64,000 bases of DNA from Verrucomicrobiota bacterium (GTDB lineage Bacteria; Verrucomicrobiota; Lentisphaeria; JABSQK01; JAJFLO01), in assembly GCA_021772615.1 (NCBI GenBank), contig JAJFLQ010000011.1, positions 88,497 to 152,496 of the forward strand, written 5' to 3'. A program made the translations under genes and the position numbers. Below the pieces are notes generated by a model, which saw only the letters and a program-made list of their open reading frames with translations, made no database searches and was not told where the DNA came from. This document shows positions 53,598 to 64,000 of this stretch, in pieces. Within the stretch, counting starts at the first letter, position 1. Every line of letters starts with the position of its first letter.

Positions 53598-54395
53598 ATG
53601 AATCCTGAGTCCCCTACGGAAACGGCCCGCCTGGCCCTTGTCGCTACACCGATCGGAAACCTCGGCGACATCACTGTCCGTGCGATCGAATGCCTGAAAA
53701 ACGCTGACATCATAGCTGCTGAAGACACACGTCGAGCACGCGTGCTGCTGAATCACTACGGCATTTCCACCAGAGTTCTACGGTACAACAAAGACAATGA
53801 ACACCGGAAGACCGCGATGCTCATTGATGCAGCGCTATCCGGGTCCGCGGTGGCGATGGTGACGGATGCGGGAACACCGTGTGTATCGGATCCCGGCTAT
53901 CTACTGATGCGACATGCCGTAGACCACGGCATAGAACCGCTGATTATTCCCGGCGTATCCGCACTGACGTTCGCGATAAGCGCATGCGGTCTACCGACCA
54001 CATCGTTTTACTTCGCGGGGTTTCTCACCCGGAAGTCCTTGAAGCGCAGAAACCGACTACGCGAGTTCCGTGCGATGCGCACCACCATAATCCTATTTGA
54101 ATCGTGCCACAGGATGGAACGGCTCCTGAAAGAGATCGACGAAGAGATCGGGGGAACCACGCAAGTCGCAATCTTACGGGAGGCAACCAAAAAATTTGAG
54201 GAAACGTTGCGGGGCACCGTCGGAATATTGTGCAAACGCCTGGCCGGGCGACGCTGGAAAGGTGAAATCACCCTGGTGATGTCGACGCGGGACGTCGCCG
54301 GCCAGGAACATTCAGAATGCAGGGACGGAGACGTACAACACGATAATCACTCATCCAGATCCGAATCGAGATCTTCTTCTTCGTCGTCGTCATAG
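53598..54395 (+). CDS. rsmI: 16S rRNA (cytidine-1402 2'-O) methyltransferase RsmI
   Basis: 265 residues. The tetrapyrrole-methylase fold is clear: LALVATPIGNLGDITVRAIE, DIIAAEDTRRARVLL, VAMVTDAGTPCVSDPGYLLM, LIIPGVSALTFAISACGLPT, and IILFESCHRM, a spelling typical of RsmI (YFAGFLTRKSLKRRNRLREF nearby). SAM-dependent methylation of C1402 in 16S rRNA. The last 49 bp lie opposite the 3' end of the zinc-ribbon gene. The Ser-rich C-terminal tail (SRSESRSSSSSSS) is antisense to the Asp/Glu tract of that gene. Confidence 0.95.
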   Translation: MNPESPTETARLALVATPIGNLGDITVRAIECLKNADIIAAEDTRRARVLLNHYGISTRVLRYNKDNEHRKTAMLIDAALSGSAVAMVTDAGTPCVSDPGYLLMRHAVDHGIEPLIIPGVSALTFAISACGLPTTSFYFAGFLTRKSLKRRNRLREFRAMRTTIILFESCHRMERLLKEIDEEIGGTTQVAILREATKKFEETLRGTVGILCKRLAGRRWKGEITLVMSTRDVAGQEHSECRDGDVQHDNHSSRSESRSSSSSSS

Positions 54396-54526
54396 TCATC
54401 GCCGGAATTTTTGAAAAGCAAAGAACCGGTGATCATTGCACCACATTCTGGACAACTGCCTCCTTCATTGTCCACGTCGTCCATCCGAACTTCAACGTCG
54501 CAATATGGACATGTCGTCTTTTCCAT
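54347..54526 (-). CDS. Small zinc-ribbon protein (59 residues)
   Basis: Starts MEKTTCPYCDVEVRMDDVDN and contains a second CPECGAM, so two CxxC pairs form a one-zinc ribbon, then a Gly/Asp/Glu tail (DDYDDDEEEDLDSDLDE). AAGGA sits 7 bases before the ATG. It overlaps the 3' end of rsmI by 49 bp on the opposite strand and precedes the 3' end of rho. Small acidic zinc ribbons of this kind are usually RNA- or protein-binding adaptors; function unknown. Confidence 0.75.
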   Translation of the reverse strand: MEKTTCPYCDVEVRMDDVDNEGGSCPECGAMITGSLLFKNSGDDYDDDEEEDLDSDLDE

Positions 54527-54648
54527 ACCCGATTCCTTCCCGTTCGATTATTGCTCGCAATCAGGAAACTCCTGATGATGAATGGCGCTTCAAAACGCCT
54601 ACATATTATAGAGCCTGGAATCGCAGTCAAGAATAAATCAGGTATTTT

Positions 54649-56223
54649 TTAACCTTTTAGCGCCATCAGGAATTCCGCGTTTGTCTTACATTCCCTGAGT
54701 TTTTTGATTATCAGCTCCATCGCCTCAGCCGGCTGAACGTCGTTCATGTACCGCCGAAGATGCCAGATACGCTCGAGTTCCTCCGGATGAAGCAGTAGTT
54801 CTTCCTTACGAGTACCCGACTTTGCAATGTTGATGGCGGGAAAAATGCGCCGATCCACAAGATAGCGGTCGAGATGTGTTTCCATATTGCCGGTGCCCTT
54901 AAACTCCTCGAAAATCACTTCGTCCATGCGGCTACCGGTGTCGACGAGCGCAGTTGCGAGGATGGTGAGACTGCCACCCTCTTCGGTATTCCGCGCGGAT
55001 CCAAAAATACGTTTGGGCTTGTGAAGCGCATTTGCGTCGACACCGCCGGACAAAATACGACCGCTGTGAGGCTCAATCGTGTTGTATGCGCGAGCCAGGC
55101 GCGTGATACTATCCAGAAGGATCACGACGTCTTTCCCGTGTTCAACGAGACGCCTCGCCTTTTCGATTACCATCTCGGCAACCTGGACATGGCGTTGCGG
55201 CGGTTCGTCGAATGTCGAGCTGATAACCTCGCCCTTGGTGTTTCGCTCCATGTCCGTCACCTCTTCCGGGCGCTCATCAATGAGCAGAACGATGAGAACA
55301 ATATCGGAACTCGATGCCGTAATGCTATTCGCGATCTTCTGTAGCAGTATCGTCTTCCCGGTACGAGGCGGTGCGACAATTAGCCCTCTCTGGCCTTTGC
55401 CGATGGGCGTGATGAGATCGATGATCCGCGTAGCGATCTCATTAGGGTCCTGCTCCAGCATGAACCGCTCGGTGGGGAAGAGCGGCGTAAGATTCTCAAA
55501 CGGTATCTTCTCCTTCTTGAATTCCGGCGGCTCACCGTTGATTGCCTCGACTTTCAACATCGCGAAAAACCGCTCCTTTTCACGCGGCGAACGGATCTGC
55601 CCTGTGACCATATCGCCTTTGCGAAGCGAGAACCGTCGAATCTGAGACGGACTCAAATAGATATCTTCCGGACAAGGCAGATAGCTGTATTTCGGCGATC
55701 TCAGAAACCCGAATCCGTCTCCAAGTACTTCCAGGACACCGCCGCCATACATAAGGCCGCTCTTCTCGGCATTGGCCTTCAATATCTCAAATACGAGGCT
55801 TTGCTTGCTTATGGCGCCGACAGCTTCGACACCGAGACCAATCGCCATCTGCGAAAGCTCCGGCATCGACTTTTCATGCAGTTCGATCAGATTGAGACTC
55901 GGCGCGAGGATGTCTTTCTGTACGGATGAACCAGAGCCGTGATCGTCACCGTGGTTGCTCTTGGTATTTCTATGGTAACGGCCATTCTTCTTGGGACCGT
56001 GATGGCCTGACGAGCGGGCGGACTGACCATGACGGTCATCTCGCTTAGTACGGTGATCGGAGTCTGGCCGGTTGCGCCCGGCGTCACTTGTACCGGTTTT
56101 GCCGCCCCCTGGACCGGAATAGTCGGATGCGTTATCCCGATTGGGATTTTGAAATTTTGGTTTTGACCTGGGCATGTTGCCTGAATTCCTTTTATTTGGC
56201 GGTGTAGTGCGTTTTCGATTCAT
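54649..56223 (-). CDS. rho: Transcription termination factor Rho
   Basis: 524 residues. RNA-dependent helicase ending transcripts. An N-terminal, Arg/Asn/Gly/His-rich disordered region of about 105 residues is followed by the Rho N-terminal domain ([20 protein letters not shown]), the primary RNA-binding domain ([20 protein letters not shown]) and the ATPase with P-loop [12 protein letters not shown] and [13 protein letters not shown]. The N-terminal extension is typical of Rho in several non-proteobacterial phyla. Confidence 0.97.
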   Translation of the reverse strand: MNRKRTTPPNKRNSGNMPRSKPKFQNPNRDNASDYSGPGGGKTGTSDAGRNRPDSDHRTKRDDRHGQSARSSGHHGPKKNGRYHRNTKSNHGDDHGSGSSVQKDILAPSLNLIELHEKSMPELSQMAIGLGVEAVGAISKQSLVFEILKANAEKSGLMYGGGVLEVLGDGFGFLRSPKYSYLPCPEDIYLSPSQIRRFSLRKGDMVTGQIRSPREKERFFAMLKVEAINGEPPEFKKEKIPFENLTPLFPTERFMLEQDPNEIATRIIDLITPIGKGQRGLIVAPPRTGKTILLQKIANSITASSSDIVLIVLLIDERPEEVTDMERNTKGEVISSTFDEPPQRHVQVAEMVIEKARRLVEHGKDVVILLDSITRLARAYNTIEPHSGRILSGGVDANALHKPKRIFGSARNTEEGGSLTILATALVDTGSRMDEVIFEEFKGTGNMETHLDRYLVDRRIFPAINIAKSGTRKEELLLHPEELERIWHLRRYMNDVQPAEAMELIIKKLRECKTNAEFLMALKG

Positions 56224-57075
56224 GTAGTCACGTAGCGATTAATATTCAATTAGGGTTGATGCGAAATTAACTTCGCGACGACGTCGCATGATTTTCCTGG
56301 GCGGCCTGGTTCATCCGATGTCGAGAATGGCATTGTACCCCAATCACGACATCTACCTTCGCATGCACATACCAGCGCAAAAAAGCGCTGTCCATGCATA
56401 TACATTTGCCGGTATTCGGCGTAGCGATCCGAGGATCATAGGTCGGCAGACGACTTACAGTCGCATTCTTCTTGCCGCAACGATGGCGCAACCCGACAGC
56501 GACAGCCCCAGAACAAAGCCATATAGACTTCCAGTCGCCGAGATTCTCCAGTCGCTCAAGGAGTCAACACAGTAATCAGACACACACACCGGACGGCATG
56601 CGATACCGGAGAATTCTAAGATTGTGGATGAGTAACAGTCGACTATCTGTGGACCGTTTATGGAAAACAAAACAGAATTAATACTTCGGAATATATGTGA
56701 AAGAATCAGCCTGAAATACGTGAGACGACAAAGCGGGAGAAATGAAGGAGGTCGAAACCGGCAGAAACCTTAGACGCGAGGGATATCGCTTTATCATCGT
56801 GTATGCGATCCGACCTATGATATCGACTTAGCAACAGTGAGGAAATCGGACCCGCATTATCGTTACTAGTTAGTTTAGGTAAGACCGACATCAATTTCAA
56901 GTATCAATTGGTATTTTTTCCGATTTTATTCAGCCGACGCCAGTAACCGGCCTGATCGGATCGTGGTCAAATATACGCATGCCGGTTACGAAATGAGGCA
57001 CAATTACAGGGCGTCAAAGCTTCGACTCCATTGGAATTCGCATCAATTACATCGCGCAACCCTTTGCAGATAAAG
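56224..57075. other. Long intergenic region between rho and carB, nothing recognised
   Basis: 850 bp, AT-richer than its surroundings, with no convincing gene (the open frame at 56288-56575 has no family-like content) and no copy of the dispersed repeat. Promoter(s) for rho should be in the part nearest to it. Confidence 0.45.
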
Positions 57076-57993
57076 TCAATGCACCACATCCTTATGATAA
57101 TCCTGCAAACTGCGAACGCCAAGCTTGCCGACAGCCTGAAATGCCTCCAGCCCCGAGACCGCGGCATTCAAGCCACTCATCGTGGTGGTAATCGGTACGC
57201 CGTGTATCACGGCTTCGGCGCGCATGCGGATTTCGTCGATTTTCGGATCCGTACCGCTGGAAGGAGTGTTCACGATCCAACCAAGCTTGCGCGCCCGGAT
57301 CATGTCCAATGCATTGGGACGACCGCTGGATATCTTGAAAACCGCCTCACTTGCGATCCCGTTGTCGCGCAGCACGGTGCTGGTTCCCAGCGTCGCGTAA
57401 ATGGTGTAGCCAAGCTTGTCCAGCCGCCTGGCAAATGGAACCAGAACGGACTTGTCGGCATCGCGTACACTCAAGAACACATTACCGGACTTCGGCAACG
57501 TATTGCCGGCCGCCATTTGGCTTTTAATATAGCTGACTCCGAATGAGTCATCAATGCCCATCACCTCACCCGTGGAACGCATTTCCGGCGAAAGGGTGAT
57601 ATCGGACCCGGGAAATCGAATAAACGGAAAAACCGCTTCCTTCACGGAATAGTGCGTCGGAATGATCTCGCTGGTAAAGTCCAGCTCCTCCAGAGACTTT
57701 CCGGTCATCACAGCAGTAGCGATTTTGGCAAGCGGCTTGCCTATCGCTTTGCTGACGAACGGGATCGTACGCGACGCCCGCGGATTGACCTCCAGGATGT
57801 AAACATCCTCGTCTCGAATCGCGAATTGTACGTTCATCAAGCCAATGACGCCGAGCTCGCGAGCCAGTGCGTAACAATGCTCACGAATCTGATTTTTGGC
57901 AGCATCGGACAAGGTTGTCGCCGGAATGACACAGGCACTATCGCCGGAGTGCACGCCGGCGAATTCGACATGTTCCATAATCGCGCCGATCAC
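57076..57993 (-). CDS. carB: Carbamoyl-phosphate synthase large subunit, C-terminal part (downstream of in-frame TAA)
   Basis: 305 residues from GTG 57993. It continues CarB directly: VIGAIMEHVEFAGVHSGDSA, NVQFAIRDEDVYILEVNPRASRTIPFVSKA (end of the second ATP-grasp), then the MGS-like allosteric domain (FLSVRDADKSVLVPFARRLDKLGY). In frame with the upstream part except for one TAA at 58030-58032, in a segment (AVxVDVDCV) where homologues have Glu, so GAA to TAA is the simplest change. Alone this piece lacks most of the second ATP-grasp domain and should be inactive unless it associates with the first. Confidence 0.9.
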   Translation of the reverse strand: MIGAIMEHVEFAGVHSGDSACVIPATTLSDAAKNQIREHCYALARELGVIGLMNVQFAIRDEDVYILEVNPRASRTIPFVSKAIGKPLAKIATAVMTGKSLEELDFTSEIIPTHYSVKEAVFPFIRFPGSDITLSPEMRSTGEVMGIDDSFGVSYIKSQMAAGNTLPKSGNVFLSVRDADKSVLVPFARRLDKLGYTIYATLGTSTVLRDNGIASEAVFKISSGRPNALDMIRARKLGWIVNTPSSGTDPKIDEIRMRAEAVIHGVPITTTMSGLNAAVSGLEAFQAVGKLGVRSLQDYHKDVVH

Positions 57994-58029
57994 CGCAGTC
58001 TTACCGTCAGAAACACAGTCAACATCGAC

Positions 58030-60324
<2,295 letters not shown>

Positions 60325-60384
60325 GGTTTGCTTACATGTGGCGGATGGTTGGGTTGGGCCGGGTCAAGTCGGCATTAGGCGCAA

Positions 60385-61818
60385 TCACTCATCGACATCG
60401 TCAACGTGTTCACGCTCGCAACCCAGCGAGGGTTTCACGGCGTATTCGCCCGAATAACAGGCGTGACAATAATCGGAGGCAGTACTATTCTTGACACAGG
60501 ACAGCATGCCGCTCAGTGAAAGGTACGATAGACTGTCGACCTGAATCAGCTTGGCAATTTCGTCAATTTCATAATTGTTCGCGATCAGCTCTTCTTTATT
60601 CGGGAAGTCGATGCCGTAGTAACACGGACTGATGTGCGGCGGACAACTTACTCGCATGTGCACTTCCTTCGCACCGCAGTCGCGCAGCGTCCGCACGCGT
60701 TCGCGGCTTGTATTGCCGCGGACAATACTGTCTTCGATAAGACAGACCCGCTTCCCCTTGATCGCCTCGCTTATGGGATTCAGCTTGATGCGCAACGCGG
60801 ACACCCGTGCTTCGTGATTTGGCTGTATAAAGGTACGTCCTATATAATGATTCCGCATGATGCCCAGATCGAACGGCAACCCCGATGCCTCGGCAAAACC
60901 GAGTGCTGCATACACACCGCCGTCCGGAACCGGCATGACCACATCGGCGTCGACCGGGGACTCCTCGGCCAGCTTCCGACCGAGTGCTTTCCGAACTTCA
61001 TATACAGACTCCTCGAAAACTAATCCGTCTGGCCGGGCGAAATATACAAGCTCGAAAATACAATGCGCTTTCCGACCCGCAAACGTGAACATCTCCGACT
61101 CGATGTTGCCGTTGTTGTCTACGATAATAAATTCACCGGGCTTCACGTCACGCTCGTACTTCGCTCCGATCATGTCCAGCGCCGTCGTTTCCGATGCAAA
61201 GACAACGGCCTGGTCCAGGCTCCCCATCACGAGGGGACGAAAGCCATGCGGATCCCGAGCCGCAACCATGCCCGCTTCGCACGAGGCAACGATCGAATAG
61301 GCGCCGGCAACACTCTTCAGAGCCGTCTTCAATGCATCCCACGGCTTCGCCCCCATACGATGATTGCGCGCAGCGACGTGCAGCACGACTTCGGTATCTG
61401 TATTACCCTGCAGAATCGCACCATTCTGCTTGAGCTGGTTCCGGAGCGCACCCCCGTTTGTGAGCGTACCGTTGTGCGCCAAGGCGAGATACCACTTATC
61501 GAACTCCACCGCGAACGGTTGCGCGTTCACAAGCGACGATGACCCCGCCGTACTGTAACGAACATGTCCTATCGCCATCGACTGGGGTGTCTTCCACCAT
61601 TCCTTCGGTAACTTGCGAAACACATCCGCAACCAGTCCCATACCCTTGTGAAGTTCGCATTTACCATTACGCAACAGAAAAATTCCCGCACTTTCCTGCC
61701 CACGATGTTGCAAGGCGTAGAGCCCCAGACGCGTTAGGTCTGCCGCCTGGGGGTGATTTGCGATACCGAATATGCCGCAATGATCCTTGGGCTTGTCTGA
61801 TTCAAGAAATGTATTCAT
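60385..61818 (-). CDS. purF: Amidophosphoribosyltransferase
   Basis: 477 residues. First committed step of purine synthesis: glutamine plus PRPP to phosphoribosylamine. A 13-residue propeptide precedes the catalytic Cys14 (PKDHCGIFGI). The glutaminase part includes ALQHRGQESAGIFLL and AHNGTLTNGGALRN. The phosphoribosyltransferase loop is CLIEDSIVRGNTSRERV near 350. The C-terminal CHACYSGEYAVKP contains cysteines of the Bacillus-type [4Fe-4S] cluster. On the same strand as carB and pyrG, with short spacers. Confidence 0.97.
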   Translation of the reverse strand: MNTFLESDKPKDHCGIFGIANHPQAADLTRLGLYALQHRGQESAGIFLLRNGKCELHKGMGLVADVFRKLPKEWWKTPQSMAIGHVRYSTAGSSSLVNAQPFAVEFDKWYLALAHNGTLTNGGALRNQLKQNGAILQGNTDTEVVLHVAARNHRMGAKPWDALKTALKSVAGAYSIVASCEAGMVAARDPHGFRPLVMGSLDQAVVFASETTALDMIGAKYERDVKPGEFIIVDNNGNIESEMFTFAGRKAHCIFELVYFARPDGLVFEESVYEVRKALGRKLAEESPVDADVVMPVPDGGVYAALGFAEASGLPFDLGIMRNHYIGRTFIQPNHEARVSALRIKLNPISEAIKGKRVCLIEDSIVRGNTSRERVRTLRDCGAKEVHMRVSCPPHISPCYYGIDFPNKEELIANNYEIDEIAKLIQVDSLSYLSLSGMLSCVKNSTASDYCHACYSGEYAVKPSLGCEREHVDDVDE

Positions 61819-61889
61819 ATGATCGCTGGAGTTCGGGATGACCGTTTATGGTGCGCACCGATGCGCACCGCGAATTCACGTTCGTCGGA

Positions 61890-63548
61890 TTACGTTGCGG
61901 ATCGATGTTCATCTGCCAGTGACATGTCGCGATGCTGCGCGGCAGCCTGGATAAAACCGTAAAATAAGGGGTGGGCGTTCAACGGGGTCGATTGAAATTC
62001 AGGGTGAAACTGGCACGCAACGAACCACGGATGGTCGGCTATTTCCACGATTTCGACCAGTTTCCCGTTGGGAGACATTCCGGAAAACACCATGCCATGC
62101 TCTTCAACGATGTCGCGGAATTCATTGTTGAACTCGAATCGATGACGATGTCGCTCGGCGATCTCTTTCCGAGCGTAGGTCATGGCGGCTTTGGTGTCTG
62201 GTAAAATCTTACAGGGGTAGGATCCCAGGCGCATCGTCCCGCCCTTGCGGGTAACTTTCTTCTGGTCTTCCATCAGATCAATTACCGCATGTATCGTTTT
62301 GGTGTCGAACTCCCTGCTGTTCGCTCCGATCAGTCCACAGACATTGCGAATAAATTCGATCACAGCGCACTGCATCCCGAGGCAAATTCCGAAAAACGGG
62401 ATGCCGCGCTCGCGGGCGATTCGTATCGCTTCGATCTTCCCTTCGATGCCACGGTCGCCAAAACCGCCCGGAACCAAAACGCCGTGGACACCGTCAAGCA
62501 TCTTTTCCGCATCTTTCTTTTCGAGATCTTCCGCCTCCAGATGGCGAAAACGCACCTTCACGGAATTGGCGATCCCACCATGCCCGAGCGCTTCGTAAAT
62601 GCTTTTGTAAGCATCAGTTAAACTGATATACTTGCCGACAACAGCGATTTCAACTTCTTGATTTTGCGGATGGATAAGGGCGTGAACCATATCCTTCCAA
62701 TCCTGTATCTTCAATGAACTCACATGAAGCTTCAGTAATTCCAGGACATAGGTGTCGAGGTCCTGTTTGGCAAGTTCAAGCGGCACTTCATAGATAGAAT
62801 GCGACACATCCCGCTCTTCAAACACAAGGTCCTTGGTCACGTTGCAGAACAGTGCAAGTTTTTCTTTGTGCTCGAGCTTCAGCCGGTGATCGGATCGACA
62901 GATCAGCATGTCGGGAATGATACCGATTTCGCGCAGAATACCCACGGATTGCTGAGATGGTTTGGTTTTCAATTCACCGGCAGCACGGATATATGGCACC
63001 AACGTAAGGTGAATGAAAAGTCCATTGCTCCGGCCCAATTCCTGCCGAAACTGACGAATCGCCTCGAGAAACGGCAGCGATTCGATGTCACCTGCGGTCC
63101 CGCCGATCTCGATGATGGCAATATCGAAATCACCGGTATTCTCAAGAGACCGAATCGAAGCGATGATTTCGTCGGTTATATGGGGCACAACCTGAACCGT
63201 CTTGCCGAGATAACCACCTTCGCGCTCGCGGGCGATCACCGAACTGTAGATACGGCCGGTTGTATAGTTGCTCTCGCGGCAACACGGAATATCCGTGAAC
63301 CGCTCATAATGTCCCAGATCAAGATCTGTCTCGGCGCCGTCTACCGTGACGTATACCTCTCCGTGTTGGTAGGGCGACATTGTACCCGGATCGACATTCA
63401 GATACGGGTCCAGCTTCTGCATGCGAACGCGATAACCACGTCGACTGAGCAATAATGCAATCGACGCAGTCGTAATTCCCTTGCCCAGGGACGAAACGAC
63501 GCCGCCAGTAATAAAGATGTACTTCACAGATTTCTTTTTCCTTGCCAT
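61890..63548 (-). CDS. pyrG: CTP synthase
   Basis: 552 residues. Converts UTP to CTP with glutamine. The synthetase domain begins [20 protein letters not shown] (P-loop-like), with [20 protein letters not shown] and the acidic [14 protein letters not shown]. The glutaminase part contains [21 protein letters not shown] (catalytic Cys) and the final HPEFQSTP (His/Glu). Standard length. Confidence 0.98.
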   Translation of the reverse strand: MARKKKSVKYIFITGGVVSSLGKGITTASIALLLSRRGYRVRMQKLDPYLNVDPGTMSPYQHGEVYVTVDGAETDLDLGHYERFTDIPCCRESNYTTGRIYSSVIAREREGGYLGKTVQVVPHITDEIIASIRSLENTGDFDIAIIEIGGTAGDIESLPFLEAIRQFRQELGRSNGLFIHLTLVPYIRAAGELKTKPSQQSVGILREIGIIPDMLICRSDHRLKLEHKEKLALFCNVTKDLVFEERDVSHSIYEVPLELAKQDLDTYVLELLKLHVSSLKIQDWKDMVHALIHPQNQEVEIAVVGKYISLTDAYKSIYEALGHGGIANSVKVRFRHLEAEDLEKKDAEKMLDGVHGVLVPGGFGDRGIEGKIEAIRIARERGIPFFGICLGMQCAVIEFIRNVCGLIGANSREFDTKTIHAVIDLMEDQKKVTRKGGTMRLGSYPCKILPDTKAAMTYARKEIAERHRHRFEFNNEFRDIVEEHGMVFSGMSPNGKLVEIVEIADHPWFVACQFHPEFQSTPLNAHPLFYGFIQAAAQHRDMSLADEHRSAT

Positions 63549-63645
63549 AGTTTTTCAACATGAAAGAGTTGGTTACACTGCCAATTCGGTGACTCAATCG
63601 GCGGCCTTCAGTGTGCTGCGAGCACGGGTCAAAGCCCGGAACACG

Positions 63646-64000
63646 TTAGCGCAGCACTTTCAACATACGGCGAAAAGTCTCGCCTTCTCCTGTTCGCAGC
63701 ATTTCAAATAACACCATCTCGGTGGTCGCTATCTGCGCCCCCGCCTGCTGCATTCGCGCCATAGCAACCTCTTGGTCGACCGCGGAGCGCGATGACACGG
63801 CATCCGCTACAACGTGGGCGTTAAAGGCTGCGTCGACCAGATCAACAACCGTCTGGTATACACAAACGTGGGCCTCAATACCGGCCACGACAATATCGCG
63901 ACGCGAGGAATTAATCAAAAAATTCCGGCAGTCACCGGCGCCCAAACAACTGAAGCTGGATTTTTCGAATACGGTTGCATGCTCAAGCATCTCCGCGATC
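63646..64000 (-). CDS. Isochorismatase-family cysteine hydrolase (N-terminus beyond window)
   Basis: 118 codons to the window edge, frame open beyond it. The family core is visible: FEKSSFSCLGA, then VAGIEAHVCVYQTVVDL with the catalytic Cys, then AFNAHVVADAVSSRSAVDQE. Family members are about 180-200 residues, so roughly 70 are missing. Typical substrates are isochorismate, nicotinamide or other amides; not assignable here. Confidence 0.9.
   Translation of the reverse strand, partial: IAEMLEHATVFEKSSFSCLGAGDCRNFLINSSRRDIVVAGIEAHVCVYQTVVDLVDAAFNAHVVADAVSSRSAVDQEVAMARMQQAGAQIATTEMVLFEMLRTGEGETFRRMLKVLR

Noticed and set aside
56288..56575. Plus-strand ORF of 95 codons between rho and carB
   Set aside because: No family resemblance, no ribosome site of note, and low similarity to coding sequence in composition.

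Overview
The window looks like a chromosomal segment of a moderately GC-rich, didermic (outer-membrane) bacterium. Evidence for this is a TolC-type exporter, secreted and lipoprotein leaders, and standard bacterial housekeeping genes (rho, secG, pgk, tpiA, purF, pyrG, carB, metK, ahcY). Several families (DUF3095, UAP-type UDP-sugar pyrophosphorylase, prepilin-like proteins, SUMF1/FGE-domain proteins, very large secreted proteins) are frequent in the PVC group and neighbouring phyla such as Planctomycetota, Lentisphaerota and Hydrogenedentota. No rRNA gene is present, so this placement is only a guess.

Layout. 1-5.7 kb: an export operon on the minus strand (TolC-like, a membrane fusion protein carrying a cytosolic GAF domain, an ABC ATPase, and a MacB-type permease cut by the window edge). 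6-13.5 kb: an SGNH-hydrolase-like membrane protein, a DUF3095 protein, a prepilin-like protein and a LemA-TPM-TPM operon, separated by long gaps that carry a dispersed repeat family. 14.3-26.7 kb: the accessory island. 27-31 kb: an AlbA_2 ATPase-like gene with a PHP-ATPase (TrlF-like) gene. 31.3-37.8 kb: one 2163-residue secreted protein. 38-64 kb: mostly core metabolism. This covers an ABC exporter, a SAM-cycle cluster (metK, adenosine kinase-like, ahcY), UDP-sugar synthesis, HemW, SecG, glycolytic pgk-tpiA, rsmI, rho, and the nucleotide genes carB, purF and pyrG.

The accessory island is the notable part. It contains a diversity-generating retroelement (DGR). A reverse transcriptase with the DGR-type IGxxxSQ motif carries a 122-bp template repeat (TR) inside the 3' end of its own reading frame. 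Two target genes encode FGE/C-type-lectin-fold proteins whose 3' variable repeats (VR1, VR2) differ from the TR mainly at template adenines. VR1 lies in an intact gene with a stem-loop two bases beyond it. VR2 has one extra base that shifts its frame. The DGR genes lie in a minus-strand series joined by ATGA overlaps: SLOG/SLATT-like membrane protein, FGE2, HRDC-type accessory, RT+TR, FGE1, an LRR-Roc-TIR protein, and a ClpX-like unfoldase. The accessory gene is split by about 1 kb that holds a GxxExxY gene and three inverted-repeat elements. My reading is a self-diversifying recognition module wired to a GTPase/TIR effector and an AAA+ unfoldase, with a second copy beside a nucleotide-sensing membrane effector. 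This function is inferred from architecture and gene order.

Elsewhere, carB has an in-frame TAA that cuts the second ATP-grasp domain. A 62-nt three-way-junction RNA is predicted in the leader of ahcY. A 59-residue zinc-ribbon gene overlaps the 3' end of rsmI on the opposite strand.
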